Assembly: GCF_946481715.1 (NCBI RefSeq)
Contig: NZ_CAMLOV010000170.1
Span: 1 to 11,692 of the forward strand
Reading direction: 5' to 3'
Length of the DNA: 11,692 nucleotides
Source of the DNA: an uncultured Mucilaginibacter sp.
GTDB taxonomy: Bacteria > Bacteroidota > Bacteroidia > Sphingobacteriales > Sphingobacteriaceae
Shown piece after piece: positions 1 through 7,607 of this stretch (within the stretch, counting starts at the first letter, position 1; the number at the start of each line of letters is the position of its first letter). The notes below the pieces were generated by a model. That model saw only the letters and a list, made by a program, of their open reading frames with translations. It did no database searches and was not told the DNA's origin. The position numbers and the translations under genes are program-made.

Positions 1-1181
1 TTCACCTGGTTGCCAGCACCATCCAGCCCATCCCAGGTTACTTCGTTGCCACCTGCATTTATTGTTCCGGTCAGCTTCCTGTCGATAGCATCATTAAACA
101 GATTGTTATGATTGATATCGATACTAATAGTATAACTGCCATTGGCAGTGGATGTGAATTTTACTTTACCACCCGGATTGGCTGTGCTTGCCTCGCCCGA
201 AACTCCGTCTGTCCCAACAAAACTTACGTTGCCTAGGGTAGGCAAAACCGGAACATTTACCAACCATGTTGAGCCGCGACCCGGCGTATTTGCAGACGCG
301 GGCAGGTCGGGCGCAGGGGTATTGAAGAATATTTTATGGGTGATATCTGAAGGAGTGTCGTAATTACGGGGATTATATGCATCCGGGGTGCTGGTATTGT
401 TAACGCTTTTGTAAGATGGCGATCCATCCGCTTTACGGAACCCTTTATTGTTTACAAAAAAAGTAAAGCCATTGCCGGCCTGTCCGTTATTATCCAACGT
501 GTAATGGTAACCGTCTTTGGTCAATATGTTTAATACTGCGTTAAAACCCACATCAAACGTACCCAATATACCCGAAAGCACGTTGGTGAATACGCGCCCT
601 GTTAAGAACGCAGTGTTGCCGGCATTCCGCACCGATACATCAAAAGCTGCGATATATCGGTTGCCCGGTTGTACCCATTGAGTGTTTACGGGTATGGCGG
701 GTGGGTTTCCGCCAAAATCGGCACCGTTGTTTGGCGATACAAAATCCACCTCCCAAATCCCCTCCTGCCCAGCCATTACAGTACGGATGTAGGGTTGATA
801 GCCACCGGCATTAGGCAACGGACCCGCAAGTTCCTGCGTACGCGTACCAATAAAACCAATCGTTAACGACGAGCCGCTGGAATAGGTTGCCCCATCCGGC
901 GCCCGCATGTTGATAGTACCTAATGATACCCCCTGAGCGCTGGACCCCACATAAATTACCTCCCCGGCTTTTACATATACCTTCATGGTACCCATAGTTG
1001 GGAACGGGTACGATGGATTCTCGACAAGCGATGAAAGCAAATAGGCCCTGTTGCCGCCGTTAGCGGCCAGGTCTTTACTTCCTTCGGCAAAAAGCGCGGT
1101 AGCAAAGCTCAGTATAAAGCACAATATACAGCTACGTTGAAGCCACTTACGCACAGAGAAATTTAAAGACGCTATAGCCAT
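1..1181 (-). CDS. Secreted surface protein, N-terminal part (gliding-motility/T9SS-associated type)
   Basis: The open frame runs from an ATG at 1181 (CAT on the plus strand at 1179-1181) through 393 codons to the left edge with no stop, so the C-terminus is missing. The protein opens with a basic stretch and a hydrophobic core (residues 17-31), a typical Sec signal peptide, with likely cleavage near residues 29-32 (SFATALFA|EGSKD). The mature start contains NGGNRAYLLSS. The rest is rich in Gly, Asn, Thr and Ser, as in beta-sandwich surface proteins. Residues about 345-393 resemble a FlgD-like Ig module, ending in EVTWDGLDGAGNQV. Large Bacteroidota proteins that start this way often end in a gliding-motility-associated C-terminal (type B T9SS sorting) domain. 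That end is not visible here, so export by T9SS and a role in adhesion or motility are inferences. The gene lies 123 bp downstream of the lodB-like gene on the same strand. Its start codon sits in a long inverted repeat. Confidence 0.72.
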   Translation of the reverse strand, partial: MAIASLNFSVRKWLQRSCILCFILSFATALFAEGSKDLAANGGNRAYLLSSLVENPSYPFPTMGTMKVYVKAGEVIYVGSSAQGVSLGTINMRAPDGATYSSGSSLTIGFIGTRTQELAGPLPNAGGYQPYIRTVMAGQEGIWEVDFVSPNNGADFGGNPPAIPVNTQWVQPGNRYIAAFDVSVRNAGNTAFLTGRVFTNVLSGILGTFDVGFNAVLNILTKDGYHYTLDNNGQAGNGFTFFVNNKGFRKADGSPSYKSVNNTSTPDAYNPRNYDTPSDITHKIFFNTPAPDLPASANTPGRGSTWLVNVPVLPTLGNVSFVGTDGVSGEASTANPGGKVKFTSTANGSYTISIDINHNNLFNDAIDRKLTGTINAGGNEVTWDGLDGAGNQV

Positions 1182-1278
1182 ATGGGTTGCCGGGGGCGCA
1201 GTTGTTTATTACCAGCAAGGGCTAAATTAGCGATTTCTGTATTGATAATGGCGATTAAAGCATTGCGGCAACCCATAT
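1180..1278. repeat. 13 bp perfect inverted repeat spanning the surface-protein gene leader
   Basis: The arm ATATGGGTTGCCG (1180-1192) has its exact reverse complement CGGCAACCCATAT at 1266-1278, with 73 bp between them. The left arm contains the first two bases of the surface-protein start codon as read on the minus strand. In a minus-strand transcript the two arms could pair and close a 73 nt loop directly over the start codon. The whole 99 bp interval could instead be a tiny inverted-repeat element flanked by TA. No poly-U follows either arm, so it is not a classical terminator. Confidence 0.7.
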
Positions 1279-1304
1279 TTTAATCAGAAGCAAACGCTAC
1301 ATAT

Positions 1305-2342
1305 TTATCCCTGCAAACTTACATCGATGCCCATCTCTGCATAGCGTTTGCTGAGGGCATCTTTCTTATGGTTAAAATGTTCCATAAACCAATCATCGTA
1401 ACGCGAAAGGTGCCAATTGGAAAGCAAGGGGTCGTTTAGGCTTGAAACTACCGTTTGGCCGACCATAATGCCCGACATCAGTGCACTTAAAATGCCTTGC
1501 CCGGCCGCCGGATCGAGCACCCCCGCTGCGTCACCCGCGAGTAACAGCCCGGGGCATGCTAAAGGCCTAAAAACACGCCACTGCATATTAGCTGCTTTGA
1601 TGGCTGCAGGCTGGTGCGATGCTGCTATTTCTTTAAAAAAAGCATCATCGCTATGGTTATCCCCAAGCTTCGTCCAGGTATAATGGCCATTGTTGCTGTA
1701 CGCTTTCCATAGCCAACCGTTGCCATTAGGTTGGAAATGTGCATGGTTAGGATCGTCAACTATGTTCGATTCAACAACGCCGGTACCGGTATATGATACT
1801 AACGGGCGGCTGAACAATTCTTCTTTAAATTTTAAATGACGCCCGGCAAAACGTTTGCGGCCGCTGGCATCGATAAGGTAACTGCAGTTTAGCTGTAGGC
1901 CGTCTGACAAAATAACGCCGCTAACTGTTTCTTCATTACAAACTATATCGTTTACCCTGCATTCAAACCTTACATACACCCCAAACTCCTTTGCTTTGAG
2001 GACAGTATAATCAACAAAAAGTGATGGGGCAATATGGTGCCCTTCCCAGGTTTCGCCATCAATAGTACTCAAAGGCGAATAAGTATTACCCGTTTGTATA
2101 CCAGTATAGGTGCCGTAGGATGCATAATCAATTACCCCACCTACCCCTAACCTGCGCAATAAACCAAACGCACCGGGATGCAGGCTTTGCAAAGGTTCGG
2201 GCTGATGATCTGCGATAACATTCGGTTCATTTTGTTTTTGCCCCGTTATTAATACAACTTTCAAGCCTGCCTGCACACAGGTGATGGCGGCGGCAATACC
2301 CGCAGGGCCTCCCCCAATTACTATTACATCACTTGCATCCAT
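1305..2342 (-). CDS. lodB-like: LodB-like FAD-dependent oxidoreductase (CTQ maturation flavoprotein)
   Basis: This is a 345-residue flavoprotein. The N-terminus DVIVIGGGPAG is a Rossmann dinucleotide-binding motif (glycines at about 10-15). A second FAD-binding segment, AGDAAGVLDPAAGQG, follows at about residues 269-283, with the GD pair at 270-271. This pattern is typical of the geranylgeranyl-reductase/tryptophan-halogenase/LodB group, and the length matches LodB (about 350-370 residues). LodB-type flavoproteins are known to be needed to make the tryptophylquinone cofactor of their partner LodA or GoxA. The gene begins 5 bp after the stop of the LodA-like gene, so the two are almost certainly co-transcribed and this protein probably modifies that partner in the cytoplasm. 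I chose the ATG at 2342. The frame stays open to 2360, but the codon there is TTG inside the upstream gene. No signal peptide is visible. Without the neighbour it could only be called a generic FAD oxidoreductase. Confidence 0.82.
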   Translation of the reverse strand: MDASDVIVIGGGPAGIAAAITCVQAGLKVVLITGQKQNEPNVIADHQPEPLQSLHPGAFGLLRRLGVGGVIDYASYGTYTGIQTGNTYSPLSTIDGETWEGHHIAPSLFVDYTVLKAKEFGVYVRFECRVNDIVCNEETVSGVILSDGLQLNCSYLIDASGRKRFAGRHLKFKEELFSRPLVSYTGTGVVESNIVDDPNHAHFQPNGNGWLWKAYSNNGHYTWTKLGDNHSDDAFFKEIAASHQPAAIKAANMQWRVFRPLACPGLLLAGDAAGVLDPAAGQGILSALMSGIMVGQTVVSSLNDPLLSNWHLSRYDDWFMEHFNHKKDALSKRYAEMGIDVSLQG

Positions 2343-2347
2343 CCGCT

Positions 2348-4963
2348 TCAGGATTTCCAAACCAGTTTATCCGCCAGGGTAATTCGGTCGCCATAAATCA
2401 TTGTCCAAGCCAAACCGCTTTCTGTAACCTGGCAAACATAAAGCTTCAGGCAGGCCTGTATGCGGCGTTTTTCTGCTAATTCATCTGCTACTATCGGCTT
2501 ATTTTTATCGGTATTTGCAAAAACATATAAGTAACCCGGCCCGCCAAGCCCTTTATGCGCCTTAATCGCCCAGGTGTTGGTATCGCCCACTAAATTAGTG
2601 GGGATGCCCAGTCCTCTCGCGCCTTTGCTCCAGTCGTCAACCTTCTCTGCGCTTACCAGCCACAGGCCGGTTAGGCCAACCATTTTTTGTTTGTTATCGT
2701 CAATTATCTCCTGGTCGAAATTAGTTTGTGGCAACCTCTGGATACATAGCTTAAGGCATGCCATCCGCGAGCGCATTTCGGCACTGGTCAACTCCCGCAA
2801 TACCGACATATCCATACGACCGTTTAACGCGTTTTGAATATAATCTGCGCAGGCCAAATCGGTAAAATTCACAAAAACATTGTTGTATAAGCGCTCTAAA
2901 AACGGGCCCTGCTCTCCGTCCCAGCCGGTGCTTTCAAAAAGGTGAAGTTCTTTGCACGCGGGCGAATCTTTATGCAAACCTATCTCCTTATCCATTAATG
3001 GCACGGCAGTTGGGTTGCGGTAATCTGTATCCAGCGAACCCTGGTACGTACGGGCTGCATCGGGCGAAGCAGCTGGCCACATGCCGTTCATGGCGGCACA
3101 CAGTTTCATATCTTCTGCAAATGGCGACCCCAACCCCCGGGTGCTTAAATAGCTATCCGCTTTGGTGTAGCTACCATCGGGCTTTCTGGTATCGTTGGCA
3201 TAAGTGATATCCCAACCCGGCGCAAATACGCCCGAACACACATCGGGCAGAAAACTTGTTGCACGGTAGTCGCGCCGGCTTGTTTCGCCGTAATTTGCAC
3301 CCGAAATAACTTTTATGTTTTTAGTTTCCGAAAAAACAGCGGTAAAAGTATCGCCATGGGCATCAAAAGCTTGTTTTTGAGTAACCGGGTTTTGCATGGT
3401 TTGATTTGGCCGCGTGCGTTCGGCACAGAAACTGTATAGCCCGCCTTCGAAGAAATTGGTGGTATTATCCTCAAAATCAAAGCCAGCCAAATCGTAATTA
3501 TCAACCAGCGGGAAAAAATCCGGCGCCGTAATAATTGAAAACGCGGGCAGGCAATTATGCAGGATATGCTCCGGCAGTAACTTACTGCTCCAGTTTTTGG
3601 TATCAACGGTTACGCAGCCGTCGCAAATGCTATCTTCAAACAAAGCAGCTAAATAATTGCCCCGCGGGTTGCGTTCCAAATGGATAAAGCCGGGCATAGC
3701 GCCATCTTTTTTAAACTTTGCATTTACAAACATAGGGGTGTTGCGCGGCACATCGTATGGGTTTTCTTCGCGGTATACTTGTTTATCCAAATCATCAAAC
3801 ACCAGCACTTCCTCGTTACCAACATAAGCCGTATTCTTGGCGGCGAAATAGGTATTATCCTGCTTTTTAACCGTGTAATAAGCCTGCCTGCCATTTTGCT
3901 TTGCCCAGCGCACCAAGCCACCCGGAACGGATTTAATAAGTACAGAAGAACCTGTGCCGACGCATTTTGCCAGATTTGCAGAATTTCGTGAATCTACCCT
4001 GAACGGTGGTTTATTAATGTCAAACAGGTGTTTGCCGGCAGCATCAATCGGGTTATTAAAATGATCAGCGAAGGTTTTTACAAGGATGCCCAATTTCTCA
4101 TTTACGTGGTATTCGCTAAAATTTAATTCTTTGGTATCCAATAGAGTATCTCCATTGAATACTTTACGAACGGGTTGCAAAAAAGTGCGCTTTACATCTT
4201 CGCCATCCCTTGCCTTTCCCATTAAAGTAATGCCGGTTTCGCCGGTAACCTTTTTCGCCAGAAACAAGCCGAAGCGTGCCGGCGTCACGGCTATGTTTTT
4301 CACTTTAGCTGGATCGGCGGGTTTATTGGTATAACAGCGGTTAATTGTATCGTAATTCATTTCGCAATCGCCAATGCGGGATATACCTGTGCGCGAGAAT
4401 ACCATATCGGCGTGCAGGTGGTGCGGCGTTTTATAAGCGGGGCGGTATTCATAAGCAAATACAGCCAGCACCATGTCCTTCATTTCATCGGCGGTAAAAA
4501 CCCGGAGGCCGTAAATGATGTCCTCAAGCGAATCGATATTTTCTACAGATGGGTATTTGCCACCAGCCAGGACCGGGCGCACGCGCGGGCTTGCAAGGGC
4601 GTGATAGAGCAGGCTGCCTGCGGGGTAACCGGGCTCTATTAGCTTCTCGCCAACAAAATCCTCGAAGCCTTTTGCTTTAGCAAACGTTTGGTTTTTGGTA
4701 TAGCTGGCAATATCGGTATCGGCAGGGTTTATTTTTAACGCCAGGGTTTTGTTGAGGTAATCAATCCATCCATTATCCTGCATCCATTTTAGCAGCGTTT
4801 TAAATTTTACCGCTGCATCTTCGGTGAGTTGAGCCATGTTACCGTCCTCAAAGCTGATACCCTTTAAAGTGCTTGCCGGCGAAGCAAGTACATTAAATGA
4901 GGAAAGTTCGCTCAATAAAAAGGTGGTTAAAGCGGTTTTTGTGATAAAGTCCCTGCGTTTCAT
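2348..4963 (-). CDS. lodA-like: LodA/GoxA-family CTQ-dependent amino acid oxidase-like protein with Tat signal
   Basis: This is an 871-residue protein starting at an ATG at 4963. Residues 1-30 look like a twin-arginine signal: KRRDFITK, a hydrophobic stretch, then VLASPAS. Family-like segments appear in order: TGISRIGDCE (192-201), resembling the GIARVGNS region of LodA; DGCVTV (448-453) with PAFSIITAPDFFP (473-485), resembling the PAWVIVGPPDFAP region; LPDVCSGVFAPG (572-583); and EDMKLCAAMNGMWPAASPD (617-635), resembling the cofactor region with its WPA..PD motif. The best cofactor candidates are Trp629 and Cys622. Asp618 lies four residues before Cys622, like Asp512/Cys516 in LodA. Cys576 is an alternative. 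Known members oxidatively deaminate lysine or glycine and release ammonia and H2O2; the substrate here cannot be read. The protein is longer than LodA (about 726 residues) because some 160 mature residues precede the first family-like segment. The adjacent flavoprotein gene supports the call. The assignment rests on motif memory and not on an alignment. Confidence 0.75.
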   Translation of the reverse strand: MKRRDFITKTALTTFLLSELSSFNVLASPASTLKGISFEDGNMAQLTEDAAVKFKTLLKWMQDNGWIDYLNKTLALKINPADTDIASYTKNQTFAKAKGFEDFVGEKLIEPGYPAGSLLYHALASPRVRPVLAGGKYPSVENIDSLEDIIYGLRVFTADEMKDMVLAVFAYEYRPAYKTPHHLHADMVFSRTGISRIGDCEMNYDTINRCYTNKPADPAKVKNIAVTPARFGLFLAKKVTGETGITLMGKARDGEDVKRTFLQPVRKVFNGDTLLDTKELNFSEYHVNEKLGILVKTFADHFNNPIDAAGKHLFDINKPPFRVDSRNSANLAKCVGTGSSVLIKSVPGGLVRWAKQNGRQAYYTVKKQDNTYFAAKNTAYVGNEEVLVFDDLDKQVYREENPYDVPRNTPMFVNAKFKKDGAMPGFIHLERNPRGNYLAALFEDSICDGCVTVDTKNWSSKLLPEHILHNCLPAFSIITAPDFFPLVDNYDLAGFDFEDNTTNFFEGGLYSFCAERTRPNQTMQNPVTQKQAFDAHGDTFTAVFSETKNIKVISGANYGETSRRDYRATSFLPDVCSGVFAPGWDITYANDTRKPDGSYTKADSYLSTRGLGSPFAEDMKLCAAMNGMWPAASPDAARTYQGSLDTDYRNPTAVPLMDKEIGLHKDSPACKELHLFESTGWDGEQGPFLERLYNNVFVNFTDLACADYIQNALNGRMDMSVLRELTSAEMRSRMACLKLCIQRLPQTNFDQEIIDDNKQKMVGLTGLWLVSAEKVDDWSKGARGLGIPTNLVGDTNTWAIKAHKGLGGPGYLYVFANTDKNKPIVADELAEKRRIQACLKLYVCQVTESGLAWTMIYGDRITLADKLVWKS

Positions 4964-5226
4964 AATTGGGTAAGGTTAACAGTATGGGTGCAATAAATGT
5001 AGTTAAAAAGAACATTAATTGATGAGCAAGTAAGGTAAAATCAACAAAAGCCCAAAGGGTGTAAACGGCTGTTTTACAAGGTGTTTTTTAGCTGCATCGC
5101 TACCCGCTGCCCATTAAGTTAAAAGCAATACAAATGCAAGTAAAATATTAATACATAATCATTTTAAATTATTATAAATACCTGATAAGTATATAGTTAA
5201 AACACTATAGTATGTAAATTTACTGC
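4964..5226. promoter_or_regulatory. Divergent control region between lodA-like and cydA
   Basis: These 263 bp separate two divergently transcribed operons, so promoters for both must lie here or nearby. The half next to cydA (about 5130-5225) is very AT-rich. Two short palindromes sit just before the cydA ATG: ACTATAGT (5204-5211) and GTAAATTTAC (5214-5223), the second ending 3 bp before the start codon. They occupy the place of a Shine-Dalgarno sequence, which is absent. I found no exact Bacteroidota promoter (TTG, about 19 bases, TAnnTTTG) on either strand and no FNR/CRP box with correct spacing. No small gene is evident. Confidence 0.45.
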
Positions 5227-6552
5227 ATGGATAATTTTATGGCCGCGCGCTCGCAGATGGCATTGTCCCTCGGGTTTCACATTATATTTTCGTGCATTGG
5301 TATGGTGATGCCCTTTTTCATGGCGGTATCGCACTTTATGTACCTTAAAACCAATAACCCGGTTTACCAGAATGTAACCAAGGCCTGGAGCAAAGGCGTA
5401 GCTATTTTTTTTGCTACAGGTGCAGTGTCGGGAACGGTATTATCCTTTGAATTGGGGTTGCTTTGGCCAACTTTTATGAAACATGCAGGGCCGATATTCG
5501 GCATGCCGTTCTCATTAGAAGGCACAGCTTTCTTTATAGAGGCCATTGCTTTAGGCTTCTTTCTTTACGGATGGGGCAGGTTTAATAAATGGTTCCATTG
5601 GTTTACCGGCGTGGTGGTAGGCATCAGCGGTTTGGCATCGGGCATCCTGGTTGTTGCGGCCAACGCCTGGATGAACAGCCCTGCCGGCTTCGACCTGGTG
5701 AACGGAAAATATACCAATATCGACCCGATAAAAGCGATGTTTAACCCGGCATGGTTCTCGCAGGCGTTGCATATGTCCGTAGCGGCATTTGCAGCCACAG
5801 GGTTCGCGGTGGCAGGTGTGCATGCCTTGATGATAGTGCGGAAACGCAATGTAGATTTCCACATGCGCTCATTTCGTATTGCAGCCATATTTGGCGTGGT
5901 GGCGGCGATTTTACAACCGCTTAGCGGGGATATCTCCGCCAAGATGGTAGCCAAACGGCAGCCAGCAAAACTGGCCGCCATGGAAGCCCATTTTAAAACT
6001 GAGCCGTATTCACCGTTAATTATTGGTGGTATACCTGATATAAAAAATAAGAAAGTTGACTATGCCATCGAATTGCCCGGCATGCTTAGTTTTATGGTTT
6101 ACGATGATTTTAAAACACCGGTTAAAGGGCTCGACCAAATCCCCCTTGCCGATCAACCTCCTATTGCTATAACCCATTACGCCTTTCAATTGATGGTAGG
6201 TTTGGGCATGGCAATGATGGCGTTGGGGTTTATTTACCTTATTGCGCTTGCAAAAAAGAAAAGCTGGTTTACTAAAAACTGGTTTTTAAAACTGTTTATT
6301 GCCGCTACGCCGCTTGGCTTCATCGCTGTAGAGGCTGGCTGGACGGTTACCGAAGTTGGCCGCCAACCCTGGATAATACAAAGCGTTATGCGTACTGCCG
6401 ATGCGGTTACGCCTATGCCGGGTATCAGTTATTCGTTTTACTTGTTTACTGCTGTGTATTTCACGTTAAGCATCGCGGTTACATTTTTGCTTTACCGACA
6501 GATTAAAATGGTGCCGGTGCTTTACGACAAGGTTGAACCTGTTACACATTAA
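5227..6552 (+). CDS. cydA: Cytochrome bd quinol oxidase subunit I (short Q-loop, CioA type)
   Basis: This is the 441-residue haem-bearing subunit of the bd-type terminal oxidase in the inner membrane, which oxidises quinol and reduces O2 to water without pumping protons. Conserved residues by comparison with E. coli CydA: His18 (haem b595 ligand, E. coli His19), Glu98 and Glu105 (Glu99/Glu107), His182 (haem b558 ligand, His186), Lys248 and Glu253 in RQPAKLAAME (quinol site, Lys252/Glu257), Met323 in FQLMVG (b558 ligand, Met393), and Glu376 with GRQPW (378-382). Gln321 stands where E. coli has Arg391. The protein is about 80 residues shorter than E. coli CydA because the quinol loop lacks its C-terminal insertion, the form often called CioA. 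Many hydrophobic helices are evident. The start ATG gives the expected beginning, MDNFMAARSQMALSLGFH. It is followed 12 bp later by cydB. Confidence 0.96.
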   Translation: MDNFMAARSQMALSLGFHIIFSCIGMVMPFFMAVSHFMYLKTNNPVYQNVTKAWSKGVAIFFATGAVSGTVLSFELGLLWPTFMKHAGPIFGMPFSLEGTAFFIEAIALGFFLYGWGRFNKWFHWFTGVVVGISGLASGILVVAANAWMNSPAGFDLVNGKYTNIDPIKAMFNPAWFSQALHMSVAAFAATGFAVAGVHALMIVRKRNVDFHMRSFRIAAIFGVVAAILQPLSGDISAKMVAKRQPAKLAAMEAHFKTEPYSPLIIGGIPDIKNKKVDYAIELPGMLSFMVYDDFKTPVKGLDQIPLADQPPIAITHYAFQLMVGLGMAMMALGFIYLIALAKKKSWFTKNWFLKLFIAATPLGFIAVEAGWTVTEVGRQPWIIQSVMRTADAVTPMPGISYSFYLFTAVYFTLSIAVTFLLYRQIKMVPVLYDKVEPVTH

Positions 6553-6564
6553 AATGCTAAGCTT

Positions 6565-7590
6565 ATGATGATTTACGTGGTAATGGGTTTTTTGTGGCTG
6601 GCACTGCTACTTTATTTGGTAATGGGCGGTGCCGATTTTGGTGCAGGCATCATTGAGATGTTTACTTCTAACATCAATAAATCGCGCACCCGCAGGATCA
6701 TGTACAACGCCATTGGCCCTATTTGGGAGGCAAACCATATGTGGCTGATCATTGCCATAGTGATACTTTTTGTGGGCTTCCCATTGATATATACCACTAT
6801 GAGCACCTACCTGCATATCCCACTGGTCATCATGCTAATGGGTATTATTGCGCGGGGAACGGCACTCACGTTTCGTAACTACGATGCGGTGACCGACAAT
6901 ATGCAACGGGTTTATAATAAGATATTTGTTTATTCCAGCTTTATTACGCCTCTTTTCCTGGGTATCATTGCCGGCAGTGCAGTAAGTGGCCGTATTGACA
7001 CTCAGGCAACGGATTTTTTATCTGCTTACGTTTACAGTTGGCTTAATTTATTTTCGGTGGCTATCGGCTTTTTTACGGTGGCACTTTGCGGTTTTTTGGC
7101 GGCCATTTATTTGATTGGCGAAGCAGGTGATGAAGTTGAAGCGAAGCGATTTATCCGTAAAGCCCGTTTTATGAACATTGCCACCGTGTTGGCCGGAGGC
7201 TTGGTGTTTATTGCCTCTGTTGAAGAAAAGATACCCTTGGTACAATGGGTGTTTGGCAATATTGTTGGTGTTTTAGCGGTAAGCTTTGCCAGTATTTCCT
7301 TAATTTCAATGTGGTATTTGATTGCAAAGGGTAGGCGTTTTATCATCCGCGTGCTTGCAGGCTTCCAAATGACGATGATACTGCTAACCACCACTTTCAA
7401 ACATTACCCTAATATCGTTATCCTGAAAAATGGTAGTTACCTTTCTCTATTAGCCGACCACGGCGGAGACAAAGCAATTGAGGGTTTAGGCATTGCGCTA
7501 CTGGTTGGCAGTTTGTTTATTTTACCCGCATTGGGCTATTTGGTCTATAGCTTTCAGCGCAAGGATAAAGGAAATGTTGTGGAACATTGA
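6565..7590 (+). CDS. cydB: Cytochrome bd quinol oxidase subunit II
   Basis: This 341-residue, highly hydrophobic protein pairs with CydA to form the bd oxidase core. Family signatures are MGGADFGAGIIEMF (20-33, equivalent to the acidic DGxDxG segment), NAIGPIWEANHMWL (48-61, the conserved GPVWD.N..WL motif with Glu in place of Asp), and IIARGTALTFRNYD (94-107). The predicted helices fit the usual CydB fold. It starts with two consecutive ATG codons (6565 and 6568), 12 bp after the cydA stop, so the two genes form one operon. No small cydX or cydS-like frame follows, because the stop is only 17 bp from the end of the convergent helicase gene. Assembly genes cydC and cydD are not in the window. 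Confidence 0.95.
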   Translation: MMIYVVMGFLWLALLLYLVMGGADFGAGIIEMFTSNINKSRTRRIMYNAIGPIWEANHMWLIIAIVILFVGFPLIYTTMSTYLHIPLVIMLMGIIARGTALTFRNYDAVTDNMQRVYNKIFVYSSFITPLFLGIIAGSAVSGRIDTQATDFLSAYVYSWLNLFSVAIGFFTVALCGFLAAIYLIGEAGDEVEAKRFIRKARFMNIATVLAGGLVFIASVEEKIPLVQWVFGNIVGVLAVSFASISLISMWYLIAKGRRFIIRVLAGFQMTMILLTTTFKHYPNIVILKNGSYLSLLADHGGDKAIEGLGIALLVGSLFILPALGYLVYSFQRKDKGNVVEH

Positions 7591-7607
7591 AGGAATTTCA
7601 TTAACCA

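Noticed and set aside
142..866. Plus-strand open frames opposite the surface-protein gene
   Set aside because: They lie opposite a continuous 393-codon frame with a signal peptide and have no recognisable protein features.
1180..1278. Inverted repeat as an intrinsic terminator of the lodB-like gene
   Set aside because: The 73-base loop is far too long and no T-run follows the second arm.
2343..2360. Upstream start for the LodB-like gene at 2360
   Set aside because: The codon is TTG inside the end of the LodA-like gene. The ATG at 2342, 5 bp after that stop and just before the Rossmann motif, fits better.
5019..5044. TTGAT (5019-5023) and ATCAA (5040-5044) as an FNR/CRP-type box for the cyd operon
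   Set aside because: The half-sites are 16 bp apart, whereas an FNR box needs 4 bp. Only the half-site letters match.
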